NCBI GenBank assembly: GCA_016271365.2
Contig: CM057453.1
Span: 1,090,079,001 to 1,090,143,000, forward strand
Source: Neoceratodus forsteri
Lineage: Eukaryota; Chordata; Ceratodontiformes; Ceratodontidae
DNA length: 64,000 bases
Reading direction: 5' to 3'
The notes under the pieces are model-generated. The model worked only from the letters and a program-made list of their open reading frames with translations. It was not told the origin of the DNA and searched no databases. The position numbers and the translations under genes are program-made. Shown piece after piece: positions 46,571-57,727 of this stretch (the first letter of the stretch is position 1; every line of letters begins with the position of its first letter).

Positions 46571-46779
46571 TGTTTCACAGTCTGTCTGGCGATTGTGTGT
46601 CAATACATCACAGTGACATTAATCTGGTATTTGGGCCAAAATAAGACGGGCTACTGATCCAGTCGGGAAACCAGTGATGGGAATAGCATTGTCAGGAAAC
46701 AGTACGGATCTCATGGTGCCAGTTTCTGTCTTATATCTGAGTCAGAGGTGAAGCAGAAGCATAACAAAAATCCCTACCA

Positions 46780-48211
46780 ATGCCCATATGTTCCAAAAAG
46801 TGCCAAAAGTGTGGTCATTGTTTGCCAAGGCAGACTGGCGTGCAGATCCTAATTGGTGTTTAGATCTTTATTACGACAGGCTGGAAAACGCTTGGAACCC
46901 GAAAAAGGAAAGGTAGATGAGCCAGTTATCCAGCCTTCTGGTGCTGCTTTGATGCCCCCATGGAGGAACTCGGACAAATGTGTCAGTGTTTACAGATCAT
47001 TGGAAAACATGCATCTAGAATTCCTCCCTCAGTTGTCCCTAGTGTCCCAGAGGAGGAATGCTACTTTGAGAAGGAGGAAGAACCTATTACTCTGAAAGAG
47101 GAAGTAGGTTCACCTCCCCATCCTTTTGGGCTATGATTAATATCCCTGCTGTGGAAACAGATTCTGACATTGTGGAGTCAGATTTTTAGACATGTTAGCA
47201 TTGACATCAACAATCGTCACTGTATCTTCATTCATTACACTTTTAAAAAGGTTGCTAAAAAGCTACAATTCCCTGCAACATCAGCAACTGATAATAAAGT
47301 AAAGAAAAAATATATAGTAACCAGGACAGCTTCAGAATATTGTATCCGACACCCTAACCCTGAGGGTCTAATACAGGCTACTGCATGTGAAAAGGGAAGA
47401 ATAACCTCTTCTGTAGCACCACCTGACAAGGATTCCTGAAAAATTGACTAACATTGCCAGTAAGCACTCTTAAAAGTGATACTTCCCTTTTGTGACAGTC
47501 TCTGATGAGAGGTCACTGGTGCTGCAGCATGCAAAAGAAGATCTGGATACAGCCAGACAGCAGTGCCAAAAGGTGTGGATATTCATGATACAGCAACCAG
47601 GGCCCTGGTTGCTGTTTCTGCCAGGATGTATGCATGGTAAAGAACAGCAGGTTTATTGGTGGATCTGCAGAACAAAATGGCCCACTTCCCCTTTTAAAGT
47701 ACATCACTCTCTTTGGAGATCAGAGAACTACATTAATAAAGTTGATAAAAACAAAACTACTCTTAAAAACCTAGAAAAACATGCCACAGACCCTATGGCA
47801 GGAGAGGCATTCAAATGGAGCACAATCACAGGCAGTGTAATCATCAGCCATACAGTGCTCCCAGAGATTTAGACAGAGGAAAAGGGAGGAAAAGGCAAAT
47901 AGCAGTCCCAGCTCATCCACCTCAGATGGAAAAAATAACAATGAGTTGCAGCTCACCACCCCCCTCCCCGCACCCGGTGGGTCCTCTCTTACCACTTCCA
48001 GTAGAGGTTGCCTATTGCCTCAAACAAATAGGAGCTGGAGGTTGCAAGAGAACCAAAGAAGGCCTAAGTCCATCTTTTGTTACCAATCCAAAACAAAAGA
48101 AATTCACAATAAAGAGGCTCAGCAGTTAAAATTTGAATTTTATAAGCTGTAATCTTTAAATGCTGTAGTAAAGAAAATGGGAAAACTTTTTTTTTTTTTC
48201 AAGATATATTC
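46780..48211 (+). mobile_element. DIRS-type retrotransposon D1, 5' part with Gag-like relic
   Basis: The plus strand starts with a Cys-rich block (KCQKCGHCLPRQ) near 46,795. It carries VKKKYIVTRTASEYCIRHP near 47,300 and SSVAPPDKDS near 47,415, and then DERSLVLQHAKEDLDTAR near 47,502 and a ENYINKVDKNKTTLKNLEKH block near 47,730. These resemble the capsid-like first ORF of vertebrate DIRS elements. Near 48,170 the frame VVKKMGKL fits the start of DIRS RT. At 48,212 the element is interrupted by CR1 copy A5 and it continues at 52,722. Confidence 0.75.
47170..47872 (+). pseudogene. DIRS Gag-like ORF relic (D1)
   Basis: Two frames are open, 47170-47439 and 47492-47872, separated by stops near 47,440. 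The first ends at PPDKDS, and the second includes AKEDLDTARQQCQKVWIF and a lysine-rich helix-like region near residues 82-106. The family's first ORF is thought to be structural. The lengths are short of a complete ORF and the segment around 47,600 is shifted in frame. Assignment rests on my reading of the SVAPPDKDSKK-type and AKEDLDTAR-type blocks. Confidence 0.65.
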
Positions 48212-48856
48212 TAACAAAGAAAGTCAAGAGGGGATCCTCAGACGTTCTAGTGCTCCTGGGAACAAACGATTTAGACAGGAATAGTGAACTAGAGATACAG
48301 GAGAGATTCTGGGAGTTTGCCACTCTATAGGATGCTCAGTCTCCTTCTCTGAAATATTCCCAGTACCGAGGGTGAGTGGGGAGAACAAGCAGAAATTTAG
48401 AGTGGTGAACCAGTGGCTCAGGGAGTGGTGCAACACAGAGGGGTATGGGTTCATGGGGGACTGGGGGGATACATAGGAGGTAAGAGGCTATATGCCTGGG
48501 GTGGGCTACACTTCAACTTGGAGGGAAGGGAGATCCTTAAACTAAAACTATCTGGATTCATTGGCAAGAGGTGGGGTTTAAACTTGTAAAGGGGGGAGGG
48601 TTGGAAATACGGACAGCTCAAGGGGGGCTGAGTGAAGGTTCAGGACTAGGACATGCACAGGGAGCTGCGGGCTGCATTGCAAAACCAAGGGGAACTGTGC
48701 AGGGAAGTGGGATAGGGGATGGGGTGGAGGACAGTCCTGATCAATGCCAGGAGCATAGGCAATAAAATGCCTGACCTCCAGGCAATACTGGTTGAAGGAG
48801 CAGCGGATGTGGCAGCAATTACTGAGACATGGGCCACCCAGAGGCATGATAGGGAC

Positions 48857-49914
48857 ACAGAAAGTAATTGTAAATGGAGTCTACTCTGAAGAAAGAGGGG
48901 TTACTAGTGGGGTACCGCAGGGTTCAGTACTGGGTCCAGTCCTTTTTAATGTCTTTATAAGTGACATTTGTAGAGGGACTGGAAGGAAAAGTATGCCTCT
49001 TTGCAGATGGCACAAAGATCTGCAACACGGTTGATACACAAGGAGGCGTGGAAAGGATGAGAAGGGACTTGGCAAGGCTAGAGGAATGGTCAGAAGTATG
49101 GCAGCTTGGATTCAATGCAAAGAAATGCAAAATAATGCATCTGGGAAACAAAAACCCAGGGGAAGATTACACAATGGGGTGGGGGGGGTAGTAACAACAA
49201 CAGAAATGGAAAGGGACTTGGAGGTAATCATATCAGATGACCTTAAGGTTGGCAAGCAATGTGAGAAGGCGGTAGGGAGGGCTTGGGGGGATACTGGGAT
49301 GTATAATGAGAGGCATCACCAGCAGAAAACAGGAAGTTGGTTTCCCCCTGTACAGACAGTTGGTGAGACCCCATCTGGAGTACTGCGTCCAGTTCTGGAG
49401 ACCCCATCTCCCGCAAGGACATAGACAGGATGAAGGCAGTTCAGAGGAGGGCAACTAAAATGGTGCAGGGTCTGCAAGAGAAGCCATACGAGGAGAGACT
49501 AAAGGAGCTTAATATGTATACCCTCGAGGAAAGGGGGGGGCATGATAGGAAAGTTTAAATACCTCAGTGGAATCAACAAAGTCCAAGAGGGTAGCATCTT
49601 TCAGAAAAAGAGATGTGCAAGAACAAGGGGGCACAATTTGAAGAGAGAGGGGGGACGGCTCAGGGGCAATGTGAGGAAGTATTTTTTCACAGAGGTGGTG
49701 GATGCATGGAACAGACTTCCTGAGGAGGTTGTGGGGTCTAAAACTGTGGGAGAATTCAAGAATGCATGGGACAGACATAAGGCAATTTTTTCGGGGGTAG
49801 GAAGAACTAGGCTGTTGGTTAAATAGGGTCTGCAGCTTATCCTCCAGGTAGGGAAGTGGGCAGACTAGGTGGGCCAAGTGGTCCTTATCTACTGTCATAG
49901 TCTATGTTGCTATG
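48857..49914 (+). mobile_element. CR1-type LINE, copy B4 (family B), inserted in the endonuclease of A5
   Basis: The copy starts at the RT segment ([20 protein letters not shown] type) and carries [25 protein letters not shown] near 48,995 shows FADD changed to FADG; GFNAKKCKIMHLGNKNPG, VVDAWNRLPEEVVGSKT and the family B tail follow to 49,914. On the left A5 breaks off within WATQRHD; on the right it resumes at AAACTTGGAGGGCTAC. Copy A6 shows the same endonuclease sequence uninterrupted at 55,845, which confirms the nesting. No clear duplication is visible. Confidence 0.85.
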
Positions 49915-50560
49915 TAAACTTGGAGGGCTACACAGTGTTCAGGGAGGGTAGGGGAGGGGTGTGTGTGTGGCCTGTTGGTCAAAACAGCATTGCTGTTAGT
50001 GGAGTGAAGAAGGCTAGGGGGGATGTGGAGGCAATTTGGGTAATCCTGCAAACAAGGGGGGGGGTAAAAGATTGAAAATAGGGGTGGTGTACAGACACTC
50101 TTCTATGATGGTGGCCCTGGAGGACAATCTGGTTGAGAAAATCAGAGGCCACTGTGGCCTAGGAAAGGGCAAGGTGGTGGTCATGGGGGACCTAAACATG
50201 CCGGGTGCTGACTGGGGCACTTTGACGTCCTTGGTGGCCAGGGAGCAGAGGCTGATGGATGTCTTCCAGGATGCCTTCATAGTCCAGTAGGTGGGAGAGC
50301 CTACTAGGGATGGCCAAATATTGGACATGGTCCTAGCAGACAGTGACCAGATTAGGGGCATGGAGGTGAGCAGTCCGCTGGCAGGTAGTGACCAGACCAT
50401 GGTCTGGTTTCTTCTGTACCTAGGGAGGGAAGAAAACCGCATGAATACAGTGGTAATAGACTTCAGGGGAGTGGTTTTTGAGGGCATGGGAAGGATTCTT
50501 CAGGGGTGCTTGGATGAGTTAAGGATGGACATCTTTGCTGGGAGCTTGTGGGAGACCATT
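49915..50560 (+). pseudogene. CR1 APE-type endonuclease (copy A5, right half)
   Basis: Continues from the endonuclease start at 48,745 ([24 protein letters not shown]). After the B4 insertion it reads LEGYTVFREGRG, GVVYRHSS, VVVMGDLNMPGADWGTL near 50,180 and MVLADSDQIRGMEV near 50,325. It ends near SDQTMVWFLLYLG, where GDHDTVW is expected, so the catalytic His is not conserved. It leads directly into the RT linker. Confidence 0.8.
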
Positions 50561-50639
50561 TAGAAGGGGGTGCAGGAGGCTCCTAGGTCCTGTGCAAAGG
50601 TAAGGGGCAAGCACTGTAGGGCCAGTAAGCTGTGTTGGT

Positions 50640-52640
50640 GGACACGGGAGGTTCAGGAGGTGGTGAGGGAAAAAAAGGTGGCCTGTGTGTGTGCTTAAAG
50701 CAGTCAAGGTGGGAAAGGGAGAGGGAGGGAGTATGAGTTGCTGTCCAGAGGTCTCACAGAGTGGTGAGATGGGCCAAGCATGGATGGAGCAAAACCTGGC
50801 CAGGGATATCGGGGAGGTTCTTTTGTTGTTTTGATACATAGGGAAAAGGAAAATGAGGGCACAGATCAGCAGGATTAGGACGGGGGAGGGATGGGTTCAG
50901 GAAGCAGGGGGAAAAGCAGAGGTACTGAATGAGTACTTAACCTCGGTCTTTACTGGGGGAGGCGGGGATCCTTCCGTCCCGATGGGAGGGAGGGAAACCC
51001 ACAGAAATGGGAGGTCACTTGGTGTCTGGTGGACCAGAAGTAGCTAGGGTGGGGAAGGGGCTGAAACTAGAGGGGGGACTTGAGGGACTGGTGTATGGGG
51101 GGGGGCTGGGAGGATGAAATCACAGTGGATAGGGTGAGGGCGGCCCTCCGGTCACTAAAGACGAGCAGGTGCCGGGGCTGGCTGGGCTGCATCCGACGGT
51201 ACTGAGGGAACTGGCGGGCGTGCTGGCGGCTCCACTGGCTGCACTCTTCAACATCACTCTGCAGACAGGGTGGGTGCCCCAAGACTAGGGGGTGACCCAT
51301 GTGGTGCCTGTCCATAAAGGGGGGGTCTAGAGAGGAGATGGGGAACTACAGGCCTGTCAGCCTAACGTCCGTGGTAGGCAGGATGATGGAGAGCATTATC
51401 AAGGAGAGGCTTGAGGGGCACTTGGAATGATTGGGGCACCTGGACGACAGGCAGTATGGCTTTGTTCCGGGGAGATCGTGCCAAACCAGCCTTGTGGAAT
51501 TTTATGACTGGGTGATTGATGCCCTGCACCAGCATACGCCAGTGGATGTACTGTACTTCAGCAAGGCATTTGATTCAGTACCTCACAACAGCCTGCTAAC
51601 AAAGCTGGGTATGGATAGGGGTTGGGGGAGCCATTGCCAAGTGGGTAGAAAATTGGCTTACGGGGTAAGTACAGAGAGTAGTGGTTGGCGGGATAGTCTC
51701 CTCCCCCAGAAGGGTCATCAGTGGGGCCCCCAAGGGTTCAGTCCTGGGTCTGCTCCTGTTCAGTGCCTATGTCTCGGCTATAGGAAGGGATATTAGGAGT
51801 AAGCTGAGTCTCTTTGCGGCTGACTCGAAGCTGGAAGCACTGACAGATGAGGAGGGGAGAGTGGCCCTCCAGGGGGACCTGGATACCCTGGAAGGGTGGT
51901 CGAGGAGGTGGGGATTGAAGTTTAATGCAGGGAAGTGTAGGGTGCTACACCTGGGGGTCAGAAACCTGGGGCATGCGTACACCCTGGGAGGGTTACACTG
52001 CAAGCCTTGTTGGGTGAGAGGGACCTAGGGGTGGTGGTGGTGGATGTTAAAATGAATAACACTGAGAATTCTCTAAGAGCCACAGCAAAAGTAAACAGAA
52101 TACTGGGCTGCATTGCCAGGGGGATTACCTCCAGGAAGAGGGAGGTGATCCTCCCTTTGTAGAATGCTCTGGTCAATCCACATCTCAAGTACTGTGTGCA
52201 GTTCTGGAGACCTTACCTTAAGAGAGATATAACACTGCTGGGGAGGGTTCAGAGGAGGGCGACCAGGATGGTCCAGGGCATGGGTGGTTGGCCCTGTGAG
52301 GAGAGACTGGAGGAACTCGACCTGTATGCACCAGAGGAGAGACAGGGTGGATATGATAGAGGTCTTTAAGTATGTAAAGGGAATCAACAAGGCAGAGTCG
52401 AGAGCGTTCAGGCTTAAGAATGGGGAAACCAGGGGCATGGTGGAAGCTTGGGGGGATTACAGGGGGCGAGGAGACACTACTTCACTAAGAGGGTGGTGGA
52501 TCCATGGAATGCACTGCCCAGGAGGCTGCTGGAAGAGAGCACAGAGGAGGGATTCAAGAGGGGGTGGGGACAGATACAGGGGAAAACTGAAGCCGTGGAA
52601 GTCCCTCTCTGGGGGTGGGGGTGAGGGGGCGGTATAGCGA
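50640..52640 (+). pseudogene. CR1 reverse transcriptase and C-terminal block (copy A5)
   Basis: After a linker with EVLNEYLTSVFTGGGG near 50,910, the RT shows NYRPVSLTSVVGRMMESI near 51,340, YGFVPGRSCQTSLVEFYDWV near 51,455 and YFSKAFDSVPHNSLLTKLG near 51,555. LFAADSKLEALTDEEGRVAL near 51,812 has FADD changed to FAAD. The thumb at 52,060-52,340 and TKRVVDPWNALPRRLL-type C-terminal sequence near 52,490 follow. Motif A retains its Asp only after a small deletion (VLYFSKAFD lacks the usual LD). It is inactive. Confidence 0.85.
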
Positions 52641-52721
52641 GCACCCAGTAGGGGGCTGGCTACCGAGCAGACATGATAGACCATTGGCTTTTAGTATGTT
52701 AGAATGCTAATATGAGTAACA

Positions 52722-54230
52722 TATAAAAAAAAAAAGTTCAAAATGGTCACCAGTGGTCACCTTGCAAACAGTAATTCCATCTTTACAGCAAGGGACTTGG
52801 CCTTGCTCACTGGGTTTGAAAGGTATTTATTTCCAGGTTCCAGACAGAACAAGCCATGGAAAATATATACACTTTAGAGTAGGTATGGGTCAGTACCAGT
52901 GTGGGAGCAATGCTTTTCAGACTAACCTCTACCCGAAGAGTATTCATAAAGTTGACTGGCTGTAGTAGCAACACCACTACAAAGAAATGGAGTGACTGTC
53001 TAGCCATACTGAGATGATTGATTGGTGTAAGGGACAATTGGGGGAGATCCCTTGCCATCAGTGAAGTAAACAGTGCTGCTGCTGGAAAAGTTCAAGATCA
53101 TCCTGAATTTAGACAAATCAAATCTGGGACCCACACAGAACCTGCACTTCATTGAAGCACAGCTGGACATAGGTAAAGCACGGGCCTTTCTCCCAGAAAA
53201 AAGGGTCCAGACATTGCTACAGCGTGCAGCATCCTTCTTCATGGGGACAAGAACGATTGCAAAGGATTTTCTCAGACAGCTGTGTGGTACCATGGGCAAG
53301 ACAGCACACGAGAGAAGGTCAGTTGTACCAGAAAGAATACTGGGCTCAACTCCAGGATATTCTGATTGCCCTGATACTAGTACAAAAAGACTCCTAAGCT
53401 CCCTCCAGTGGTGGCAGCAGATAGAATACCTGAAAGCAGGTCCCACTCGTTCGGTGGGCGTGGAGGGCTGAGGCGTGGTATGCTGTCCCTACTGCCCACA
53501 CAGTGGCTCAGGGTTGGGAATGGACTTGGATTGTTCAGGGGCCGGCGGGGAGTGGAAGGATCAAGAGTCTCTAGATAGTTCTCCTTCCTCGGAGAAGGAG
53601 CGTTAGTGTGGCTCATTTGGTGTCAGCACATGCACACCACCACGTAGGGAAGGGATCCTGTGTTCAGGACATTGGGGACATTTCTGCAGCAGCAGAGCTT
53701 GGACATTGTGCCCATTGCACGTCCATGGGCCCAGGGAGAAAAAATGGAGGAAGACCAACCCCGGCAGTAGGATAATGACTGACCCTCCACAGACCCGGGC
53801 CGGTGGCCAGGCACAGCCATAGTCCTGTGGCATAGGATGCTGGTAAAGGTAAGTCCCAGAGGAGCCGATGATGGAGCTGGGGGGTCGGTTAGAAGGGGTC
53901 TGCTGGGAGAACAGGAGATGAGATATATATGGGGGAAAAAAAAGAGGAGTCCCTTTCTACCAGCCCTACACATTTTGTTCCTGACAACAGATGTCTCATT
54001 CCCAGAAAGGAGAGGCCATATCTCACACCACAGAGGGAGTATTGAACACATCACCACATCAGTCAGCTGAAGCTCAGAGCAATATTTCTGTCCCTAAATT
54101 CCTGCTCAACATTAGTCAAGGACCAGGTTCTGTAGTTAAAAACAGTCAATATCACAGCAATGTATTACATAAGCAACGTGGTGCAAGAGCCTCCAAACTG
54201 TGCAAGGAAGTACTACAAAAATAGGCAGAG
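52722..54230 (+). mobile_element. DIRS-type retrotransposon D1, RT and RNase H part
   Basis: The sequence resumes with KFKMVT, then VTLQTVIPSLQQGTWPCSLG and YFQVPDRTSHGKYIHFRVG near 52,830, which are DIRS RT palm blocks. Near 53,010 PY.DD.LV shows the catalytic box with stops around it. The open frame 53073-53471 holds FKIILNLDKSNLGPTQNLHF and RTIAKDFLRQLCG, the RT thumb. RNase H follows near 53,960-54,225 with an LELRAIFLSL-like block, NITAMYYI and RASKLCKEVLQK. CR1 copy A6 truncates it. No tyrosine recombinase is left in this copy. Confidence 0.8.
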
Positions 54231-54399
54231 AGGAAAGCAGTTGAAGGGGAAGGGGGAGCTGTGGACTCCGGCCCAAAAAGGGAGATCCGGGGGAGGGCGG
54301 CAGCTGTGCCGGACAGGAGGTGGGGGCAAACTGGAAGCTGCATGCAGAAGGAAGAGCATGCTAGGTCATGCAGAGACTAGTGAAACCCGGACTAGTGGA

Positions 54400-54960
54400 G
54401 GTGCGAGGGGTAAGATGTGGGCAGACGATAGAAGAAAGAGCCTAGAAGGGGTCAAAAGGGCCAGTAAGAGGGAGGTAATGGTGATCCTGCTGGGGGACTC
54501 CATGACCAGGGGCATCCAGTGGGAGGGAATAGGGGAGAGTACAAGCAATAAGGTCAGGGTTAAATGTATCCCAGGACTATCAGTTCACAAGGCCAAATTC
54601 CAGCTATATTCCTTAGCCTTGGAATGTGGGGGATCCACTGATTTCCTAGTACACCTGAGCACAAATGATCTGGATGGGAACAGCGATCTGGAAATCCAGG
54701 CGAGGTTCCAGGAGTAGCCAGGGTCTGCCATTCTATCAAGTGTTCAGTTTCTTTCTCTGAAATCCTGCCGGTGCCTAGGGCATCAGTGGAGGCCAAGCAC
54801 AAACTAAGAGGCGTGAACCAGTGGCTCAGGGAGTGGTGCAGGGAAGAAGGATTTGGACTGGTGGGGGGATTGGGGGGACACATGGGATGATAAGGGGTAA
54901 TATGCTAGGGATAGGCAACATCTTAACCTAGAAGGGAAGGAGATCTTAAAGCTGAAACTC
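54400..54960 (+). pseudogene. CR1 ORF1 SGNH esterase-like domain (copy A6)
   Basis: The open frame 54160-54717 includes EVMVILLGDSMTRGIQWEG near 54,475, the GDS block with its nucleophile serine. It continues to VHKAKFQLYSLALECGGSTD and LVHLSTNDLDGNSDLEIQ near 54,650, where GTND has become STND. A stop follows at FQE. The next frame contains SEILPVPRA and QWLREWCREEGFGL, and the Asp-His block is decayed near 54,905. This is the clearest copy of the N-terminal esterase motifs. Confidence 0.8.
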
Positions 54961-54991
54961 GCTGAATTCATAAACAAGAAATGGGGTTTAA

Positions 54992-55534
54992 AGGGGCACT
55001 GTCAGCTTTTCCCCTCTGATAGAATTAATTTTAAAGTACTGGATCTCTAGGCACATACCTGGGTAAATGATGATGCAGAATGCCGCTGGATAGATGAAAA
55101 TGCAATCCCTGTACCTGTTTTTAATAAATTAATACTTGTTACATTACACACGGGCCGCATTTAAATGCTCTGCACCGGAAGCAGATTCAAGGCGAGAACG
55201 CACGTTTACCGTGAGTGCTGTCCCCGGGGAGTACATTTTACTATCATTATCCCAATAACCACATAATGCAGTACATCTAATTATTTTATGGTCCTCCTGA
55301 TATTTATAACACAAAAGCGAGCACTCGTTCAGCCGCAAAAGAGAGATGAAATCTGGTGCGAAATCCAGCGTAAATGGCAACACATTATTGCTGCTTGTCA
55401 TGGGATCTTTCCTCCTGGCTTTTGCTATTAACGCTGGGATTTCGGCACCAGATTTCATCTCTCTTAGGTATGTGCCTAGAGATCCAGTACTTTAAAATTA
55501 ATTCTATCAGAGGAGAAAAGCTGGCTGTGCCCCT
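54992..55534. mobile_element. 543-bp MITE with TTAA duplication (Kolobok/T2-like)
   Basis: Flanked by TTAA at 54,988-54,991 and 55,535-55,538. Terminal inverted repeats of about 69 bp begin AGGGGCACTGTCAGC and read AGGGGCACAGCCAGC from the other end. With the duplication the end is TTAAAGGGG, matching the TTAAAGGRR ends described for Xenopus T2/Kolobok MITEs. Copies A1 and A5 carry GGGGTTTAAACTTG at this point without insertion, so the empty site is known. A second, inner inverted repeat (55,336-55,372 with 55,431-55,466) sits beside the right end. No coding capacity. Confidence 0.88.
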
Positions 55535-55696
55535 TTAAACTTGTAAAGGGGGGAGGGACTGGTGCAGGATTGGAGACAGGAGAACTGACCGAGGTCCCTG
55601 GTCTCCAGCGGCGAACAAGGGCAGGGTACTCTGATAGACAGAATGCAAGAGCTGTGCAGGTGAGATCAAATAGAAGTGCGCAGAGACGAGTAAGCT

Positions 55697-56390
55697 GTGC
55701 AGGAGTAGGGGGTGGAGTGGAGGACGGTCCTGGTCAATGCCAGGAGTATGGGCAACAAAATGCCTGAGCTTCAGGCGATGCTAGCAGAGGGATCTGTGGA
55801 TGTGGCAGCGATTACGGAAACATGGGCCACCCAGAAGAATTGTTGGGACCTAAATTTGGAGGGCTATAAAATTTTCAGAAGGGATAGAAAAGGGGGTAGA
55901 GGAGGGGACGTAGCACTGATAGTCAAGGATGGAATATTGGTAAGAGGAGTAGAGGAGGCAGAGGGGGGGAGTGGAAGCGATTTGGGTAACCCTACAATCG
56001 GGGGGGGGGGTTAAAAGTAGGGGTGATATACAGACCACCCACAATGGATGAGGAACTGGAGGGGAAATTGGTTGAGCACATCAAGAGGCACTGTGACCGG
56101 GGAAAGGGTAGGGTGGTGGTCATGGGGGACCTGAATATGCCGGGGGCAGACTGGGACACCATGGCATCGGCGGTGGCCAGAGAGCAGAGGCTGATGGATG
56201 TGTTTCAAGATGCCTTCCTGGTCCAATAGGTGGGGGAGCCAACTGGGGGGGAGGGTACTGGATGTTGTCCTTGCAGACAGCGACCGGATAAAAGGATCTG
56301 GAGGTGTGTAGCCCGCTGGCAGGAGGAGACCATGACACGGTCTGGCTTAGGATGTACCTGGGGGGGGGAGATGGCTGCTCAAGCACAGTG
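55697..56390 (+). pseudogene. CR1 APE-type endonuclease (copy A6)
   Basis: All major motifs can be read: NARSMGNKMPELQAMLAEG near 55,735, [10 protein letters not shown] near 55,808, GRGGDVALIVKDGI near 55,900, VIYRPPTMDEELEG near 56,023, VVVMGDLNMPGADWDTMAS near 56,115 and GGDHDTVW near 56,330 in another frame. Frame changes occur in the G-runs near 55,970-56,010 and 56,245. This is the best preserved endonuclease of the family, but no RT follows it. Confidence 0.82.
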
Positions 56391-57727
56391 GTAATGTGTC
56401 TGGCCCTCCTTACCTTTGGGGAGAGCCTTTCTCACTGCAGGAGAAAACACGAGAAATGACACCATTGGCCATGGAGTCGAGGAAGATCTAGATCTTCCCA
56501 CTCCTTCGACTCCCCTGACTGCTTGGCCTTGGTCAGACTCTCTCTCGAGGTGATGGTTAAGAGCTCCACGGTAACTCTGTTGGGCTTGTTGACTCCAGTC
56601 GAAGAGGGGGGTTACGATTTTTCTTGAGCTCAGCTATCGGCTGTTGGAGGAGAGTGATGAGGATTCAGTGTCCCAGACCCTGGTTCTCCTGGTCCTCATT
56701 CAGGAAAACTAGGTCCATTTGATAATTCTGGCTTCATTGCCTCGGGAGCTGCCTCCACCAGTGGCCATCCATCCCAAGCTCCTAATACATAACCTGCTGA
56801 CAGGTGGTTTATACATACCCCCCAGAGGACATTCTTCAATGTCAAGGTCGAGGCACCACTCACACTTGCGATCCCACTTGGCTGGGAAGTGTCACTATCA
56901 GTGCTCCTCATCTTTCTCAGGGTAATAGAGGAATCAATGTAAAATGCCTCAATGCTAAAAGGAGCTTCTCTGGCAACAGTGAACCATTGCTGGGAATGGT
57001 AGGGCTCTGCACCTTTGACCTTCTTTCCAGTGGTCTTTGGTCATTCCCACACTGGTCCATGCTTCACAGAAGCCCATCCCTCGCTTCTCTGCCTCGTCTG
57101 GTGTAGCAGCCTCCACTGCAGCCTCTGTTCAGGGCCACAACTAAGGAGTTTTGCCCTGTGGCTGGCTTAGAGATCACCTTGGATGAGGATACTAGGGTGG
57201 TCTGTGGTGGCAAATGGTCAAGGGGCATCTTTGAGAAATGCTTCGACTCCAAAGGTGAGCCTTCAATGGCCTTAACCAGGTTGAAGAGCTGGCCACCTAC
57301 CATCAGCCAAGTCATTTGAGGCTCTGGATCCGACTTATTTCTGAGTCCATGAAAGTTCCCTTAGAGCTAGTTCAGAAGTGGGCTAGTTACCAGTTTACTT
57401 GACATACTGGATAGGAATGATTCCCTTGGGGTTGCCTTTCTCATGCTGAGTCCATCTTGGGATGGTCCTGGAGCTTTGGCAGCATCTAGCATCCTGCCCA
57501 ACACCCTCCCATCATATGGTCCACAGGTACGCGGTCCCAGCAGGCTCCTTTTTGGGGTTTTGTGACTACCCCTCTGTGGAGGGCTTGGTCTGGGGTTCGG
57601 TATTCCATAAATCCAAAAGCTAAGGGGACATGGACAAGGCTCCAGGCAAGAAGTTTAAGACTGACCACACAGCTAAGAGGTGTGTGCTGCTATGTCACTG
57701 GGTCTCCGTCAGTCCAGCAACAGTATC

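Larger units (their letters stand above)
48217..52716 (+). mobile_element. CR1-type LINE, copy A5 (family A), inserted in DIRS D1 and split by B4
   Basis: Flanked by TAACA at 48,212-48,216 and 52,717-52,721, a likely 5-bp duplication. DIRS RT sequence continues across the two sides (QDIF-type sequence left, KKKKFKMVT right). The copy starts inside the ORF1 esterase (VLVLLGTNDLDRNSELEIQ near 48,245) and reaches the endonuclease start at 48,750. It is broken by copy B4 at 48,857-49,914. It resumes at LEGYTVFREGRG and runs through endonuclease, RT and the family A tail near 52,700. Confidence 0.88.
54235..56394 (+). mobile_element. CR1-type LINE, copy A6 (family A), ORF1 and endonuclease, carrying a MITE
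   Basis: Begins inside ORF1 and continues through esterase and endonuclease to about 56,394, where DIRS sequence starts. RT is absent. A 543-bp TTAA-flanked MITE interrupts the stretch between esterase and endonuclease (54,992-55,534). This copy gives the uninterrupted version of the endonuclease region that B4 breaks in A5. Confidence 0.85.
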
